This document shows positions 24,106 to 32,253 of a stretch of DNA of 64,000 nucleotides, piece after piece. The position numbers were made by a program, and so were the translations under genes. Numbering within the stretch: position 1 is the first letter of the stretch; every line of letters begins with the position of its first letter. This DNA is from JAKPBU01 sp964425695. GTDB taxonomy: Bacteria > Pseudomonadota > Gammaproteobacteria > Xanthomonadales > Xanthomonadaceae. Under the pieces are notes generated by a model that was not told where the DNA came from, did not search any database, and saw only the letters and a list, made by a program, of their open reading frames with translations. Where the stretch lies: NCBI GenBank assembly GCA_964425695.1, contig CAYRNF010000001.1, forward strand, positions 62,001-126,000. The letters are read 5' to 3'.

Positions 24106-24563
24106 CGCGCGGCCTCCCCGTCGGGCTGGATGCGCCGGAAGCTGCGGTAGTGGTCGGCGGTGTACCAGAACTCGGCGGGCGGATCGCCGCCGGCGACGAT
24201 GCGCCGCGCACCGCGGTCGCGCGAGCCGGGCGTGTCCACCGTGTACTCGCGGTACCAGCCGCGCGGGCGCGGTGGCAGCAGGCGTTCACGGTTGTGGAAC
24301 ACGCCGCCGTCCTGGCGGTAGGGATGCGGACCGCCGTCCAGGATGCGCCGCAGGGTCTGGCGCGCCTGCGCGGGCAGGGCTTGGGAATCGTTGTCGTAGG
24401 AGGGAGTGGCCTGCTCTCGCGGCAGGCCGGGCGAAGCCGGCGCAGTTGCCGTCGCATCGTCCGCGGGCGATACGGGCCGTGCGCCCGGCCACCACTGCCA
24501 GGCGGCGAACAGCGCAAGCGCGATCAGGATCCAGCCGTGGCGGCGCAGCATGGCGCGGATCAT
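24102..24563 (-). CDS. Exported barnase-type ribonuclease
   Basis: The 153-residue protein has an N-terminal signal or anchor (WILIALALFAAWQWW, residues 11-25), a linker and a guanyl-specific RNase N1/T1 domain. LPAQARQTLRRILDGGPHPY opens the domain, GGVFHNRERLLP follows, and the catalytic Glu is in YREYTVDTPG. Basic residues lie in RDRGARRIVAGG and the catalytic His is in TADHYRSFRRI. It acts outside the cytoplasm, on exogenous RNA or in competitors. The barstar gene overlaps its stop. A second Met at residue 5 is an alternative start. Confidence 0.92.
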   Translation of the reverse strand: MIRAMLRRHGWILIALALFAAWQWWPGARPVSPADDATATAPASPGLPREQATPSYDNDSQALPAQARQTLRRILDGGPHPYRQDGGVFHNRERLLPPRPRGWYREYTVDTPGSRDRGARRIVAGGDPPAEFWYTADHYRSFRRIQPDGEAAR

Positions 24564-24588
24564 GCCATGCGCGCCACCGCCGGCGCGG

Positions 24589-24891
24589 TCAGCCGCAGCG
24601 TACGTTCTTGATGACGTTGTTGGCGTCCACGTCGATGTTCAGGCGGCCTTCCATGTATTCCATGGTCACCATCTGGCCCGGCTTGAGCACGCGCGCGACC
24701 TGCGCACCGGCGTCCTTGCGTGCCTGTTCCACCACTTCGGGCGTGGCGGTCTTGCCCAGCGCGGAACGCGCGGCATCGGCATTGCACGAATCCGCGACGG
24801 GCGGGTTCTCGCCGCCGGTGGCGGGCGTGGTGCTGGCGCAGGCCGACATGGCCAGGCTGGAGGCGATCACGAATGCGGACAACGTTTTCAT
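24589..24891 (-). CDS. I78-family peptidase inhibitor lipoprotein
   Basis: The 100-residue protein has a lipobox LAMSAC (Cys18) and a C-terminal I78 domain: CNADAARSALGKTATPEVVE, RVLKPGQMVTMEYMEGRLNI and NVIKNVRCG. I78 members inhibit serine peptidases of the subtilisin/chymotrypsin type, and the two cysteines of the domain are present. It probably sits in the periplasm facing the host's own or foreign proteases. It lies 25 bp upstream of the RNase gene in the same direction and may be co-transcribed with the RNase/barstar pair. Confidence 0.87.
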   Translation of the reverse strand: MKTLSAFVIASSLAMSACASTTPATGGENPPVADSCNADAARSALGKTATPEVVEQARKDAGAQVARVLKPGQMVTMEYMEGRLNIDVDANNVIKNVRCG

Positions 24892-24968
24892 CGGCAGGTC
24901 CTTCGGCGGTGGGAAGCGGCGGAGTATTGCCGCGGCCGCGTGTGTGCCGGATAAATGCGGGCGAACGC

Positions 24969-25577
24969 ATGGACACGCCCACCGCCAAACCCTATTCCCC
25001 CGCCTGCGAGCGCAATCGCGAGCCGATCCTGGGCGTGCTGCGGCACTGGTTCGCCGACCGCCGCCACGTGCTGGAGATCGGCAGCGGCACCGGCCAGCAT
25101 GCCGCGTACTTCGCGCAGGCCATGCCGTGGCTGCGCTGGCAGGCCAGCGACCGCGGTGAGCACCTGCCCGGGATCCGCGCATGGCTGGACGACGCCGCGC
25201 TGCCCGACACGCCGCCGCCGCTCGCGCTGGACGTCGCCCGCGGCGCGTGGCCCGCCGCGCGCTTCGACGCGGCGTTCTGCGCCAACACGCTGCACATCAT
25301 GGGCTGGCACGAGGTCGAAGCCTGCTTCGCCGGGCTCGAACGCGTGCTGGCGCCGGATGCGGTGCTCGCGGTGTACGGCCCGTTCAACTATGGCGCCGCA
25401 TTCACCAGCGCGAGCAACCGCGAGTTCGACGGGTGGCTCAAGGCGCGCGATCCGCACGCCGGGATCCGCGATGTCGAGGCCGTCGACGCGCTGGCGCAAC
25501 GCATCGGCCTGGTGCTGGCCTGCGACGCGGCGATGCCGGCGAACAACCGCTGCCTGGTCTGGGTGCGGCGCGGCTGA
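24969..25577 (+). CDS. DUF938 SAM-dependent methyltransferase
   Basis: The 202-residue protein begins YSPACERNREPILGVL, a strongly conserved DUF938 opening. The SAM motif I VLEIGSGTGQHAAYFA follows near residues 35-50, then the DFAAF-like FDAAFCANTLHIMGWHEVEA motif and FNYGAAFTSASNREFD. The family is called class I SAM methyltransferase, and the substrate is unknown to me. It is divergent from the I78 gene by 77 bp. Confidence 0.92.
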   Translation: MDTPTAKPYSPACERNREPILGVLRHWFADRRHVLEIGSGTGQHAAYFAQAMPWLRWQASDRGEHLPGIRAWLDDAALPDTPPPLALDVARGAWPAARFDAAFCANTLHIMGWHEVEACFAGLERVLAPDAVLAVYGPFNYGAAFTSASNREFDGWLKARDPHAGIRDVEAVDALAQRIGLVLACDAAMPANNRCLVWVRRG

Positions 25578-25671
25578 ACCACGCCGATGCGCCGTGGCGC
25601 ACGCCGCGGCATGACTTCCGGCACCCGGCCGGCTGCGGCGTTTGCGGCACGGTGCGGGCTGTTTTGCCCTC

Positions 25672-27576
25672 ATGGAGACCGCCGTGTCCCGTCGCCGCCT
25701 GCTCGCCTGCGCGCTGTCGCTGTCGTTAGCCGCCCACGCCGAAGTGCCGGCGCCTCGCGACGTGCCGTATGCGCCCGGCACGATCCTGCTGGAAGTCGAC
25801 GCCAGCGACACCGCGCAGCGCATCTTCCGGGTCAGGCAGACCATCCCGGTGGCCGCCGGTCCGCTCACCCTGCTGTATCCGCAGTGGCTGCCCGGCAACC
25901 ATGCGCCGCGCGGGCCCATCGACAAGCTGGCCGGGCTGGTCATCACCGACGGGAATGGCCAGAAGATCGCGTGGAAGCGCGACCCGGCCAACGTCTACGC
26001 CTTCCAGCTCGACGTGCCGCAGGGCGTGACCCGCATCGTCACCGAATACCAGACGCTGACGCCCGCCGATCCGACCATGGGCCGGGTGGTGATCACCCCG
26101 GCCATGCTCAACCTGCAGATGAACACGGTGGTGCTGTATCCGGCCGGGCATTACGCCAGCCGGATCCTGTACGACGCTCGGGTGAAGTACCCCGCCGGCT
26201 GGCAGGCGTTCACCGCGCTCGACGTGCAGGGCAGGGCCGGCGACGTGGTGGACTACCAGGACGTGCCGCTGGAGATCCTGGTGGACTCGCCGGTGTTCGC
26301 CGGACGCCACGCGCAGACCTTCGAGCTGACCATGCCGGGCAAGCGCCCCGTGCGGCTCAACGTGGTGGCCGATGCGGAGAAGTTCCTCAAGGCCGACGAC
26401 GCGCACCTGGCCCAGCACCGCAGGCTGGTGGAGCAGTCCCTGAAGCTGTTCGGCGCCGAACACTACGACCACTACGATTTCCTGTTCGCGCTCAGCGGGC
26501 AGCTGTCGGGCATCGGCCTGGAGCACCAGCGCTCCAGCGAGAACCGCCTGGCCACCGACTACTTCACCGGCTGGAACAAGGAAGCCGGCAGCAGCAGCCT
26601 GCTGTCGCACGAATACGTGCATTCGTGGAACGGCAAGTACCGGCGCCCCGCCGACCTGTGGACGCCGCACTACAACGTGCCGATGCAGGACAGCCTGCTG
26701 TGGGTGTACGAAGGCCAGACCAGCTACTGGGGTGACGTGCTCAACGCGCGCGCCGGCCTGCGCCCGCTGCCGGCCGCGCGCGATGCGTTGGCGATCACCG
26801 CCGCCAACTACGCCGAGAACCGCCCCGGCCTGCAGTGGCGCAGCGTGCAGGACACCACCAACGACCCGATCATCACCCCGCGCGGCGGCAAGCCGTACCG
26901 CAGCTGGCAGCTGAGCGAGGACTACTACGCCGGTGCGCAGATGATGTGGCTGGAAGCCGACGTGCTGATCCGCAGCCGCACCAAGAACCGCAAGTCGCTG
27001 GATGACTTCGCGCGCGCGTTCTTCGGCCGCGACGACGGGCAGTGGACAACGCCGTCGCTGTACACGTACGGAGACGTGGTCGCCACGCTCAACGGCGTGC
27101 TGCCGTACGACTGGTCCACGTTCCTGCGCGAGCGGCTGGACGCCAAGGTAGGGCTGACCGATGCGCTGGCACGCAGCGGCTGGCGCCTGGTCTTCAGGGA
27201 TGAGCCCAGCGCGCTGGCCAAGGCGAATGCGAAGGACAGCGACGGTGCGGTGGACGCGGTGTACTCGCTGGGCCTGGCACTGGCCAAGGACGGAAAGGTG
27301 ACCGACGTACGCTGGGACGGCCCGGCCTTTGACGCTGGCGTGGGCACCGGCATGCAGGTGGTTGCGGTGGACGACGTGGAGTTCTCCAAGGACGCGCTGG
27401 AAGACGCGATCAGGTCGGCGAAAGGCGGCACCGCGCCGATCCGGTTGCTGGTGAAGGAGTTCGACCGTTACCGCAGCATCGACGTGAAGTACCACGGCGG
27501 CCTGCGCTTCCCACACCTGGAACGCATCGCCGGCACGCCCGACTACCTCACGCCGATCCTGAGCGCGCGCGACTAG
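25672..27576 (+). CDS. M61 family glycyl aminopeptidase-like metallopeptidase
   Basis: The 634-residue exported protein has a signal peptide (RRRLLACALSLSLAAHAEV) and a central gluzincin site HEYVH (His313, His317) followed by the third zinc ligand in VYEGQTSYWG (Glu347). A C-terminal PDZ domain at about 530-610 contains VYSLGLALAKDGKVTDVRWD and FDAGVGTGMQVVAVDD. This is the M61 layout: N-terminal beta domain, catalytic domain, PDZ. Members remove N-terminal Gly/Ala in the periplasm. A GTG at 25684 is an alternative start. Its stop is 4 bp from the convergent SGNH gene. Confidence 0.93.
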   Translation: METAVSRRRLLACALSLSLAAHAEVPAPRDVPYAPGTILLEVDASDTAQRIFRVRQTIPVAAGPLTLLYPQWLPGNHAPRGPIDKLAGLVITDGNGQKIAWKRDPANVYAFQLDVPQGVTRIVTEYQTLTPADPTMGRVVITPAMLNLQMNTVVLYPAGHYASRILYDARVKYPAGWQAFTALDVQGRAGDVVDYQDVPLEILVDSPVFAGRHAQTFELTMPGKRPVRLNVVADAEKFLKADDAHLAQHRRLVEQSLKLFGAEHYDHYDFLFALSGQLSGIGLEHQRSSENRLATDYFTGWNKEAGSSSLLSHEYVHSWNGKYRRPADLWTPHYNVPMQDSLLWVYEGQTSYWGDVLNARAGLRPLPAARDALAITAANYAENRPGLQWRSVQDTTNDPIITPRGGKPYRSWQLSEDYYAGAQMMWLEADVLIRSRTKNRKSLDDFARAFFGRDDGQWTTPSLYTYGDVVATLNGVLPYDWSTFLRERLDAKVGLTDALARSGWRLVFRDEPSALAKANAKDSDGAVDAVYSLGLALAKDGKVTDVRWDGPAFDAGVGTGMQVVAVDDVEFSKDALEDAIRSAKGGTAPIRLLVKEFDRYRSIDVKYHGGLRFPHLERIAGTPDYLTPILSARD

Positions 27577-27580
27577 CGCT

Positions 27581-28759
27581 TCAGCGCACGGCAGCGACCG
27601 TGCGGGCCGCTTGGCCGCGCGTGAACTCGCGCTCTACCAGCGGCGCCAGCGCCGCGGTGTAGCGGCGCGCATCGCGTTCGGACAGGTGCGACCACTCCGG
27701 CAGCTCGAGCCCCTGCATCGACGCATGGTCCTCGAAGTGCACGCCCGGCAGGCCGCTGCGCGCCAGCAGCACGTCCCAGGTCTCGGCGCGCGGCAGGTGC
27801 TGCTGTTCGTAGGCGTAGTAGCGGCCATTGCTGGGCGGGCGCACGAACACCACGCGCACGCCGCGCGCGCGCAGCGCATCGACGGCCTTCAGCGTGCGCG
27901 CGATCTGTGCTTCGATTGCCGCGCGCTTGAGCTGCGGCGTATGCATGCCCGGCAGCGGGCCGCCGAAGTCCTGGGCCCAGATGTCCTGCGCCAGCGTGCG
28001 GTAGGCGGGGTCGTGTTCCACGCGCTCCCACAGATGCGCGTTGCGGTCCGGCCCGAGCACTATCAGCTTGCGCACCCGCGTACGCTCCCGCTGCCCGTCG
28101 CGCGCAGGCCAGGCCTGCCGACGTACCACCGTCGGCAGCGCGAAGTCGGGTTCGTAGAACGCCAGCCGGGACTCGAGCAGGTGCTTGCTGAGCCAGTGTC
28201 CGCTGCGCTGCGACGGCCCGCGGTCGTGGTAGTGCTGCACCGCGTCGCCGCGCAGCGCGTAGCCGCTGAAGAACAGATCCGGCGTCACGTCGACCAGCAC
28301 CCGTCCGGTGAAGTCGGGATCGGCGGCGAGATCCTCCAGTACCGGCAGCGGCGAGGTGCCTTCCAGTCCCAGCTGGATCGGCCGCTTGCCCGTCACCTGC
28401 TCCCACACTGGCAGCTGCACGTCGAACAGCACGCGCGACGTGCCCACCAGCACCGTCGCATCGCCTTCGCCCGCGTTGATCCTCGCGCGCTGCTCGGCCC
28501 ACGCACCGGCGCTGTTGCGGTAGCCCGGAGTCGCGTCCCACTGCCGCCAGTACGCTTCCCAGCAAGCCAGCAGCAGTGCCGCGCCAAGCATCGCGACGAT
28601 GAAGATGCGGCCCCACGGCTGCGCGGGCACGTCGCGCTCGGGCACGGGCTGCGCCACGCCGGGCCGGTCCGATGCGGTCAGCCGGACAAAGCCGGGGCGG
28701 TCGAACCGCTCCGGAGCCGGTGCGGTATCGAACTTCGCGTCGCCTCGCGATGCGCCCAT
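27581..28759 (-). CDS. SGNH/AlgJ-like acyltransferase partner of MBOAT
   Basis: The 392-residue protein has one N-terminal membrane anchor (RIFIVAMLGAALLLACW, about residue 50) and a periplasmic SGNH-like domain. The block I Ser is in VLVGTSRVLFD, a VDVTPDLFFSGYALRG segment follows, and the block V His is in LPEWSHLSERDARRY. With the MBOAT immediately upstream it should transfer acetyl groups to a surface polysaccharide. The MBOAT moves the acyl group across the membrane and this protein attaches it (known division of labour in AlgI/AlgJ-type systems). The start at 28759 is one base past the MBOAT stop. An earlier start at 28786 would overlap it. Confidence 0.82.
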   Translation of the reverse strand: MGASRGDAKFDTAPAPERFDRPGFVRLTASDRPGVAQPVPERDVPAQPWGRIFIVAMLGAALLLACWEAYWRQWDATPGYRNSAGAWAEQRARINAGEGDATVLVGTSRVLFDVQLPVWEQVTGKRPIQLGLEGTSPLPVLEDLAADPDFTGRVLVDVTPDLFFSGYALRGDAVQHYHDRGPSQRSGHWLSKHLLESRLAFYEPDFALPTVVRRQAWPARDGQRERTRVRKLIVLGPDRNAHLWERVEHDPAYRTLAQDIWAQDFGGPLPGMHTPQLKRAAIEAQIARTLKAVDALRARGVRVVFVRPPSNGRYYAYEQQHLPRAETWDVLLARSGLPGVHFEDHASMQGLELPEWSHLSERDARRYTAALAPLVEREFTRGQAARTVAAVR

Positions 28760-28760
28760 G

Positions 28761-30182
28761 TCAGAACTGGAAATAGATGAAGGCATCGCCCGACCCCTGG
28801 GTGATCACCACCGCGAACAGCATCAGCGCCCACGCGCCCGACAGCACCGCGGGGCGGCGCCGGGCGACGAATGATTCCAGCGTGCGTGCACGCATCAGCC
28901 AGTGCGCAGTCATGATCCCGGCGACGATCGCCAGCGCCGGCACCAGCACCGACGTCGACAGGATCGGCGCTGCGCCCGCGTTGAGTCCGGCCATGCCGCG
29001 CAGCAGCGACCACGCCTCGCCGAAACTGTCCGCGCGGAAGAACACCCACGTCACGTTGACCAGTGTGTAGGTCAGCAGCGCCAGCGCGAACAGCGCGAGC
29101 GGACCGGGCGTGTAGCCGGCAAAGCGCGCGCGCAGCACGCGTTCGGCCGACAGGTACAGCCCGTGCAGTCCGCCCCAGGCGACGAACGTCCAGCTGGCGC
29201 CGTGCCACAGGCCGCCGAGCAGCATCGTCGCCATCAGCGCGAAGTACGTGCGCGCCGGCCCATGCCGGTTGCCGCCCAGCGGGATGTACAGGTAATCGCG
29301 CAGCCACGCCGACAGGGTGATGTGCCAGCGCCGCCAGAAATCGGAGAAGCCGATCGCCGCATACGGGAACCGGAAGTTGTCCGGCATGGCGAAGCCCAGG
29401 CACATCGCCGCGCCGATCGCGGTAGTGGAGTAGCCGGCGAAGTCGCAGAAGATCTGCCCGCTGAAGGCCAGCGTGCCGGTCCATGCATCGAGCGCGCCGG
29501 CCACCGTGCCCGGGCGCGCGTCGAACACGGCTTCGGCGGCAGGTGCGAGGAAGCCGTCGGCCAGCACCACCTTTTGGAACAGCCCGAGCGTCATCAGCGC
29601 CAGGCCGAAGCGCAGCTGGTCGGCGGTCGCGCGGCGTTCGTGCGCGAACTGCGGCACCAGTTCGGTCGGGCGCATGATCGGGCCGGCGACCAGGTGCGGG
29701 AAGAATGTCACGAACAGCGCGTAATCCAGGAAGTTGTCCGCCGGCTTGGCGCGGCGCAGGTAGATGTCCAGCGTGTAGCTGAGCGTGGCGAACGTGTAGA
29801 ACGAAATGCCCACCGGCAGCACGATGTCCAGCGCCGGCGGCGCGTAGGCGATGCCCGCCGACGCCATCAGCGCGCTGAAGTTCTCCATCAGGAAGTCGCC
29901 GTACTTGAAGTACCCGAGCATCCCCAGGTTCACCACCACCGACAGCAGCATCCACGCGCGCCGCGCATGCGTGCCCTGCGCATGCACGAGTTTCTTCGCC
30001 GCCCACCAGTCGACCACCGTGGACACCCACAGCAGGATCACGAACGGCGGGTTCCACGCGGCGTAGAACAGGTAGCTGGCGACCAGCAGGTTGAACTTCT
30101 TGGTCCGCCACGACAGCGGCAAGGCATGCAGCGCCAGCACGCAGGCGAAGAAGACGACGAACGTGAGCGAGTTGAAGACCAT
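28761..30182 (-). CDS. MBOAT O-acyltransferase (AlgI/DltB family)
   Basis: The 473-residue polytopic protein begins MVFNSLTFVVFFACVLALHA, a typical AlgI-type start, and has about eleven hydrophobic segments. Conserved MBOAT motifs are present: LPVGISFYTFATLSYTLDIY, WRRWHITLSAWLRDYLYIPL, and the catalytic His327 in LLGGLWHGASW. AlgI homologues take acetyl-CoA in the cytoplasm and pass acetyl across the inner membrane for polysaccharide modification. It is upstream of and adjacent to the SGNH partner. The polysaccharide cannot be identified from this window. Confidence 0.94.
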   Translation of the reverse strand: MVFNSLTFVVFFACVLALHALPLSWRTKKFNLLVASYLFYAAWNPPFVILLWVSTVVDWWAAKKLVHAQGTHARRAWMLLSVVVNLGMLGYFKYGDFLMENFSALMASAGIAYAPPALDIVLPVGISFYTFATLSYTLDIYLRRAKPADNFLDYALFVTFFPHLVAGPIMRPTELVPQFAHERRATADQLRFGLALMTLGLFQKVVLADGFLAPAAEAVFDARPGTVAGALDAWTGTLAFSGQIFCDFAGYSTTAIGAAMCLGFAMPDNFRFPYAAIGFSDFWRRWHITLSAWLRDYLYIPLGGNRHGPARTYFALMATMLLGGLWHGASWTFVAWGGLHGLYLSAERVLRARFAGYTPGPLALFALALLTYTLVNVTWVFFRADSFGEAWSLLRGMAGLNAGAAPILSTSVLVPALAIVAGIMTAHWLMRARTLESFVARRRPAVLSGAWALMLFAVVITQGSGDAFIYFQF

Positions 30183-30303
30183 GCCGGCACCGGGCGTTCG
30201 GGAGTGATTCCCGCCCAGTGGCAACGCCGTGCGATGCGCGGACAGGCCACCGCCGGCCGCCGTGCCTGCTCCGCGCCGCCACGACGGCGCGTCAGCCAAC
30301 CCG

Positions 30304-32112
30304 CTAGGGCAGCGCGACGGCGCGGCTGCGCGGCGACACGCCGCGGGTGTCGAAGGCCTCGATGGCCACGTGGTAGCCCACGTCCGCGGTGAGTGCGCGC
30401 AGGTCCAGCGACGTGCCGCGCGGATCGTCGGCAAAGACCTGGTAGGCGAGGTTGAGCCGGTTCGGGCGCACGCCCCACAGCACGTTGTAGCCCACCACGC
30501 CCGGCTGCGCGGTCCACGCGATGGTCGCGTTGCGCCGGTCACTGGCGCGTTTCACGCGCGGCGGCGCGGGCTGTGCAGGCGGCGCACCTTCGACGTTGCC
30601 GAACACGCGCAGGTCACTGATCGCCAGGTGTCGCGCGCCGACGTGCCCGTGCACGTAACGGATGTGGCGCGTGCGCACCGGTGCGGGCAGCGGCACGTAG
30701 GCATTGGGCCGGTCGCGCCGGTCCTGCGCATCGCCGACGCGGGCCAGTGGCTGCCACGTGCGGCCGTCGCGCGAATGCTCCAGCGCGAATTCCGTGTAGA
30801 TCTCCGGCGCATCCGCGAACCGCCCGCTCTTGTAGTCGGCAAAGTTCACCTGCAGCGCGCGCACCGTCATCTGCTCACCGAGGTCGAGCGTCAGGGTTTC
30901 GCCCGCTGCGTTGCGCGCGGCCACCCAGAACGTGCGCGGGTTGTCGTCGGCCGCCTGCGACGCCGCGAATTCGCCCAGCGTTGACGATGCGGACGCCGCG
31001 GCGCGATACGACAGCAGCATCCAGCCGGTGAACAGCGCTTCGGGATCGTCGACGCGCGCATCCGGCATCCAGTGCGGGAAATCGCCGAACCGGGTGGACA
31101 CGCGCATCTGTCCATCGTCGTGGAACGACGCGGGCCACAGGCCGATGCGTCGTTCGAAGTTCCAGTTGTGCCCGATCCAAGGCGTGCCGCTGTTCCACCA
31201 GTTGCCGTGCGCGTCCTGGAACGTGGACCCGTGGCCGGCGCCGGTGACGAAACCGCCCGGTTTGTACGCCACCGGGTTGTAGGGCGCGTAGGTGAACGGT
31301 CCCAGCGGCGAATCCGACACGTAGGTGCCGTTCGCGTACACGTTGTGTTCGGTCCCCGGCGCGCCGTACTGCAGGTAGTAGCGGCCGCGCACCTTGGTCA
31401 TCCACGCGCCTTCCATGAACGGCAACGTCTTTTCATCGGCGTGGTCGCGGCCGAAGCGCTCCCACCCGTGGCGCGTGGGCACCAGGCCGAACATCGCCAC
31501 CGGCTTGCCGATGTAGCCGAACGTCTTCGGATCGATCTCGATCCCGTACAGCGGATACACGTTGGACGAGCCCCAGTACAGGTACCAGCGCCCGTCGTCG
31601 TCGGCGAACAGCGCCGGATCCCATGGCCCGGGCGGCACCTGTCCGTCTGGAACGCCGCCGATGTCGTGGCCGGGCCACACCGCGGTCGGCAACCGCGACA
31701 TCAGCCGGGTGAGGAATTCCAGGCGGCCCGTTTCCGGATGCGTAGACTGCAGCACCGCCCGCGGCTGCATCGCCGAGGGCATCAGGATCAGCCGGTCGCC
31801 GTCGGACAGCGCGGCCGGCGCGACCACGCTCTCGAACGGCCAGCGGCTGGGCGCGATGAACGTCCAGTGCAGCAGGTCTGTGGAGCGCCAGTAGCCGTCG
31901 GCCAGGGTCTGGAACAGGTAGTACGCATCGCGGTGCCGCACGAACACCGGATCGGCGCCGGTGCGGTACGAGATGCCTTCGTTGAGCTGCTCGAAGTTGT
32001 AGCGGTAGTCGAGGTCGATCGGATTGGCGTACGTGCGCAGCGGCGACTGCGCCTGCGCGGCCGATGCGCACAGCAGCAGCCTGAGGGCCCAGCGCGATCC
32101 GGAGTGCGTCAT
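30304..32112 (-). CDS. Glycoside hydrolase family 43-like enzyme with F5/8C and FN3-like C-terminus
   Basis: The 602-residue exported protein has a signal peptide ending near AAQAQS. A five-bladed propeller domain contains the likely base Asp in YRTGADPVFVRHRDAYYLF, the second Asp in GPWDPALFADDDGRWYLYWG and the acid Glu in MEGAWMTKVRGRYYLQYGAP. A discoidin/F5-8C-like carbohydrate-binding domain follows (about 385-500, LDLGEQMTVRALQVNFADYK) and then a fibronectin-III-like end. GH43 enzymes cleave arabinose- or xylose-containing glycans. Whether it acts on the polysaccharide modified by the neighbouring MBOAT genes is inference. Confidence 0.87.
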   Translation of the reverse strand: MTHSGSRWALRLLLCASAAQAQSPLRTYANPIDLDYRYNFEQLNEGISYRTGADPVFVRHRDAYYLFQTLADGYWRSTDLLHWTFIAPSRWPFESVVAPAALSDGDRLILMPSAMQPRAVLQSTHPETGRLEFLTRLMSRLPTAVWPGHDIGGVPDGQVPPGPWDPALFADDDGRWYLYWGSSNVYPLYGIEIDPKTFGYIGKPVAMFGLVPTRHGWERFGRDHADEKTLPFMEGAWMTKVRGRYYLQYGAPGTEHNVYANGTYVSDSPLGPFTYAPYNPVAYKPGGFVTGAGHGSTFQDAHGNWWNSGTPWIGHNWNFERRIGLWPASFHDDGQMRVSTRFGDFPHWMPDARVDDPEALFTGWMLLSYRAAASASSTLGEFAASQAADDNPRTFWVAARNAAGETLTLDLGEQMTVRALQVNFADYKSGRFADAPEIYTEFALEHSRDGRTWQPLARVGDAQDRRDRPNAYVPLPAPVRTRHIRYVHGHVGARHLAISDLRVFGNVEGAPPAQPAPPRVKRASDRRNATIAWTAQPGVVGYNVLWGVRPNRLNLAYQVFADDPRGTSLDLRALTADVGYHVAIEAFDTRGVSPRSRAVALP

Positions 32113-32253
32113 CGGCGACCTGCGTACGGAGACGACGCCATCAAACCGCCGTCGCGCGCGTCTGTCCATGAAACGCGCGCTGTAACGCCGCCGCTTGCCG
32201 TATCGCCCGCGCGCGGCAGGCGCCGCGCATCCGCGGCGCAGTGCAGAGGCGGA

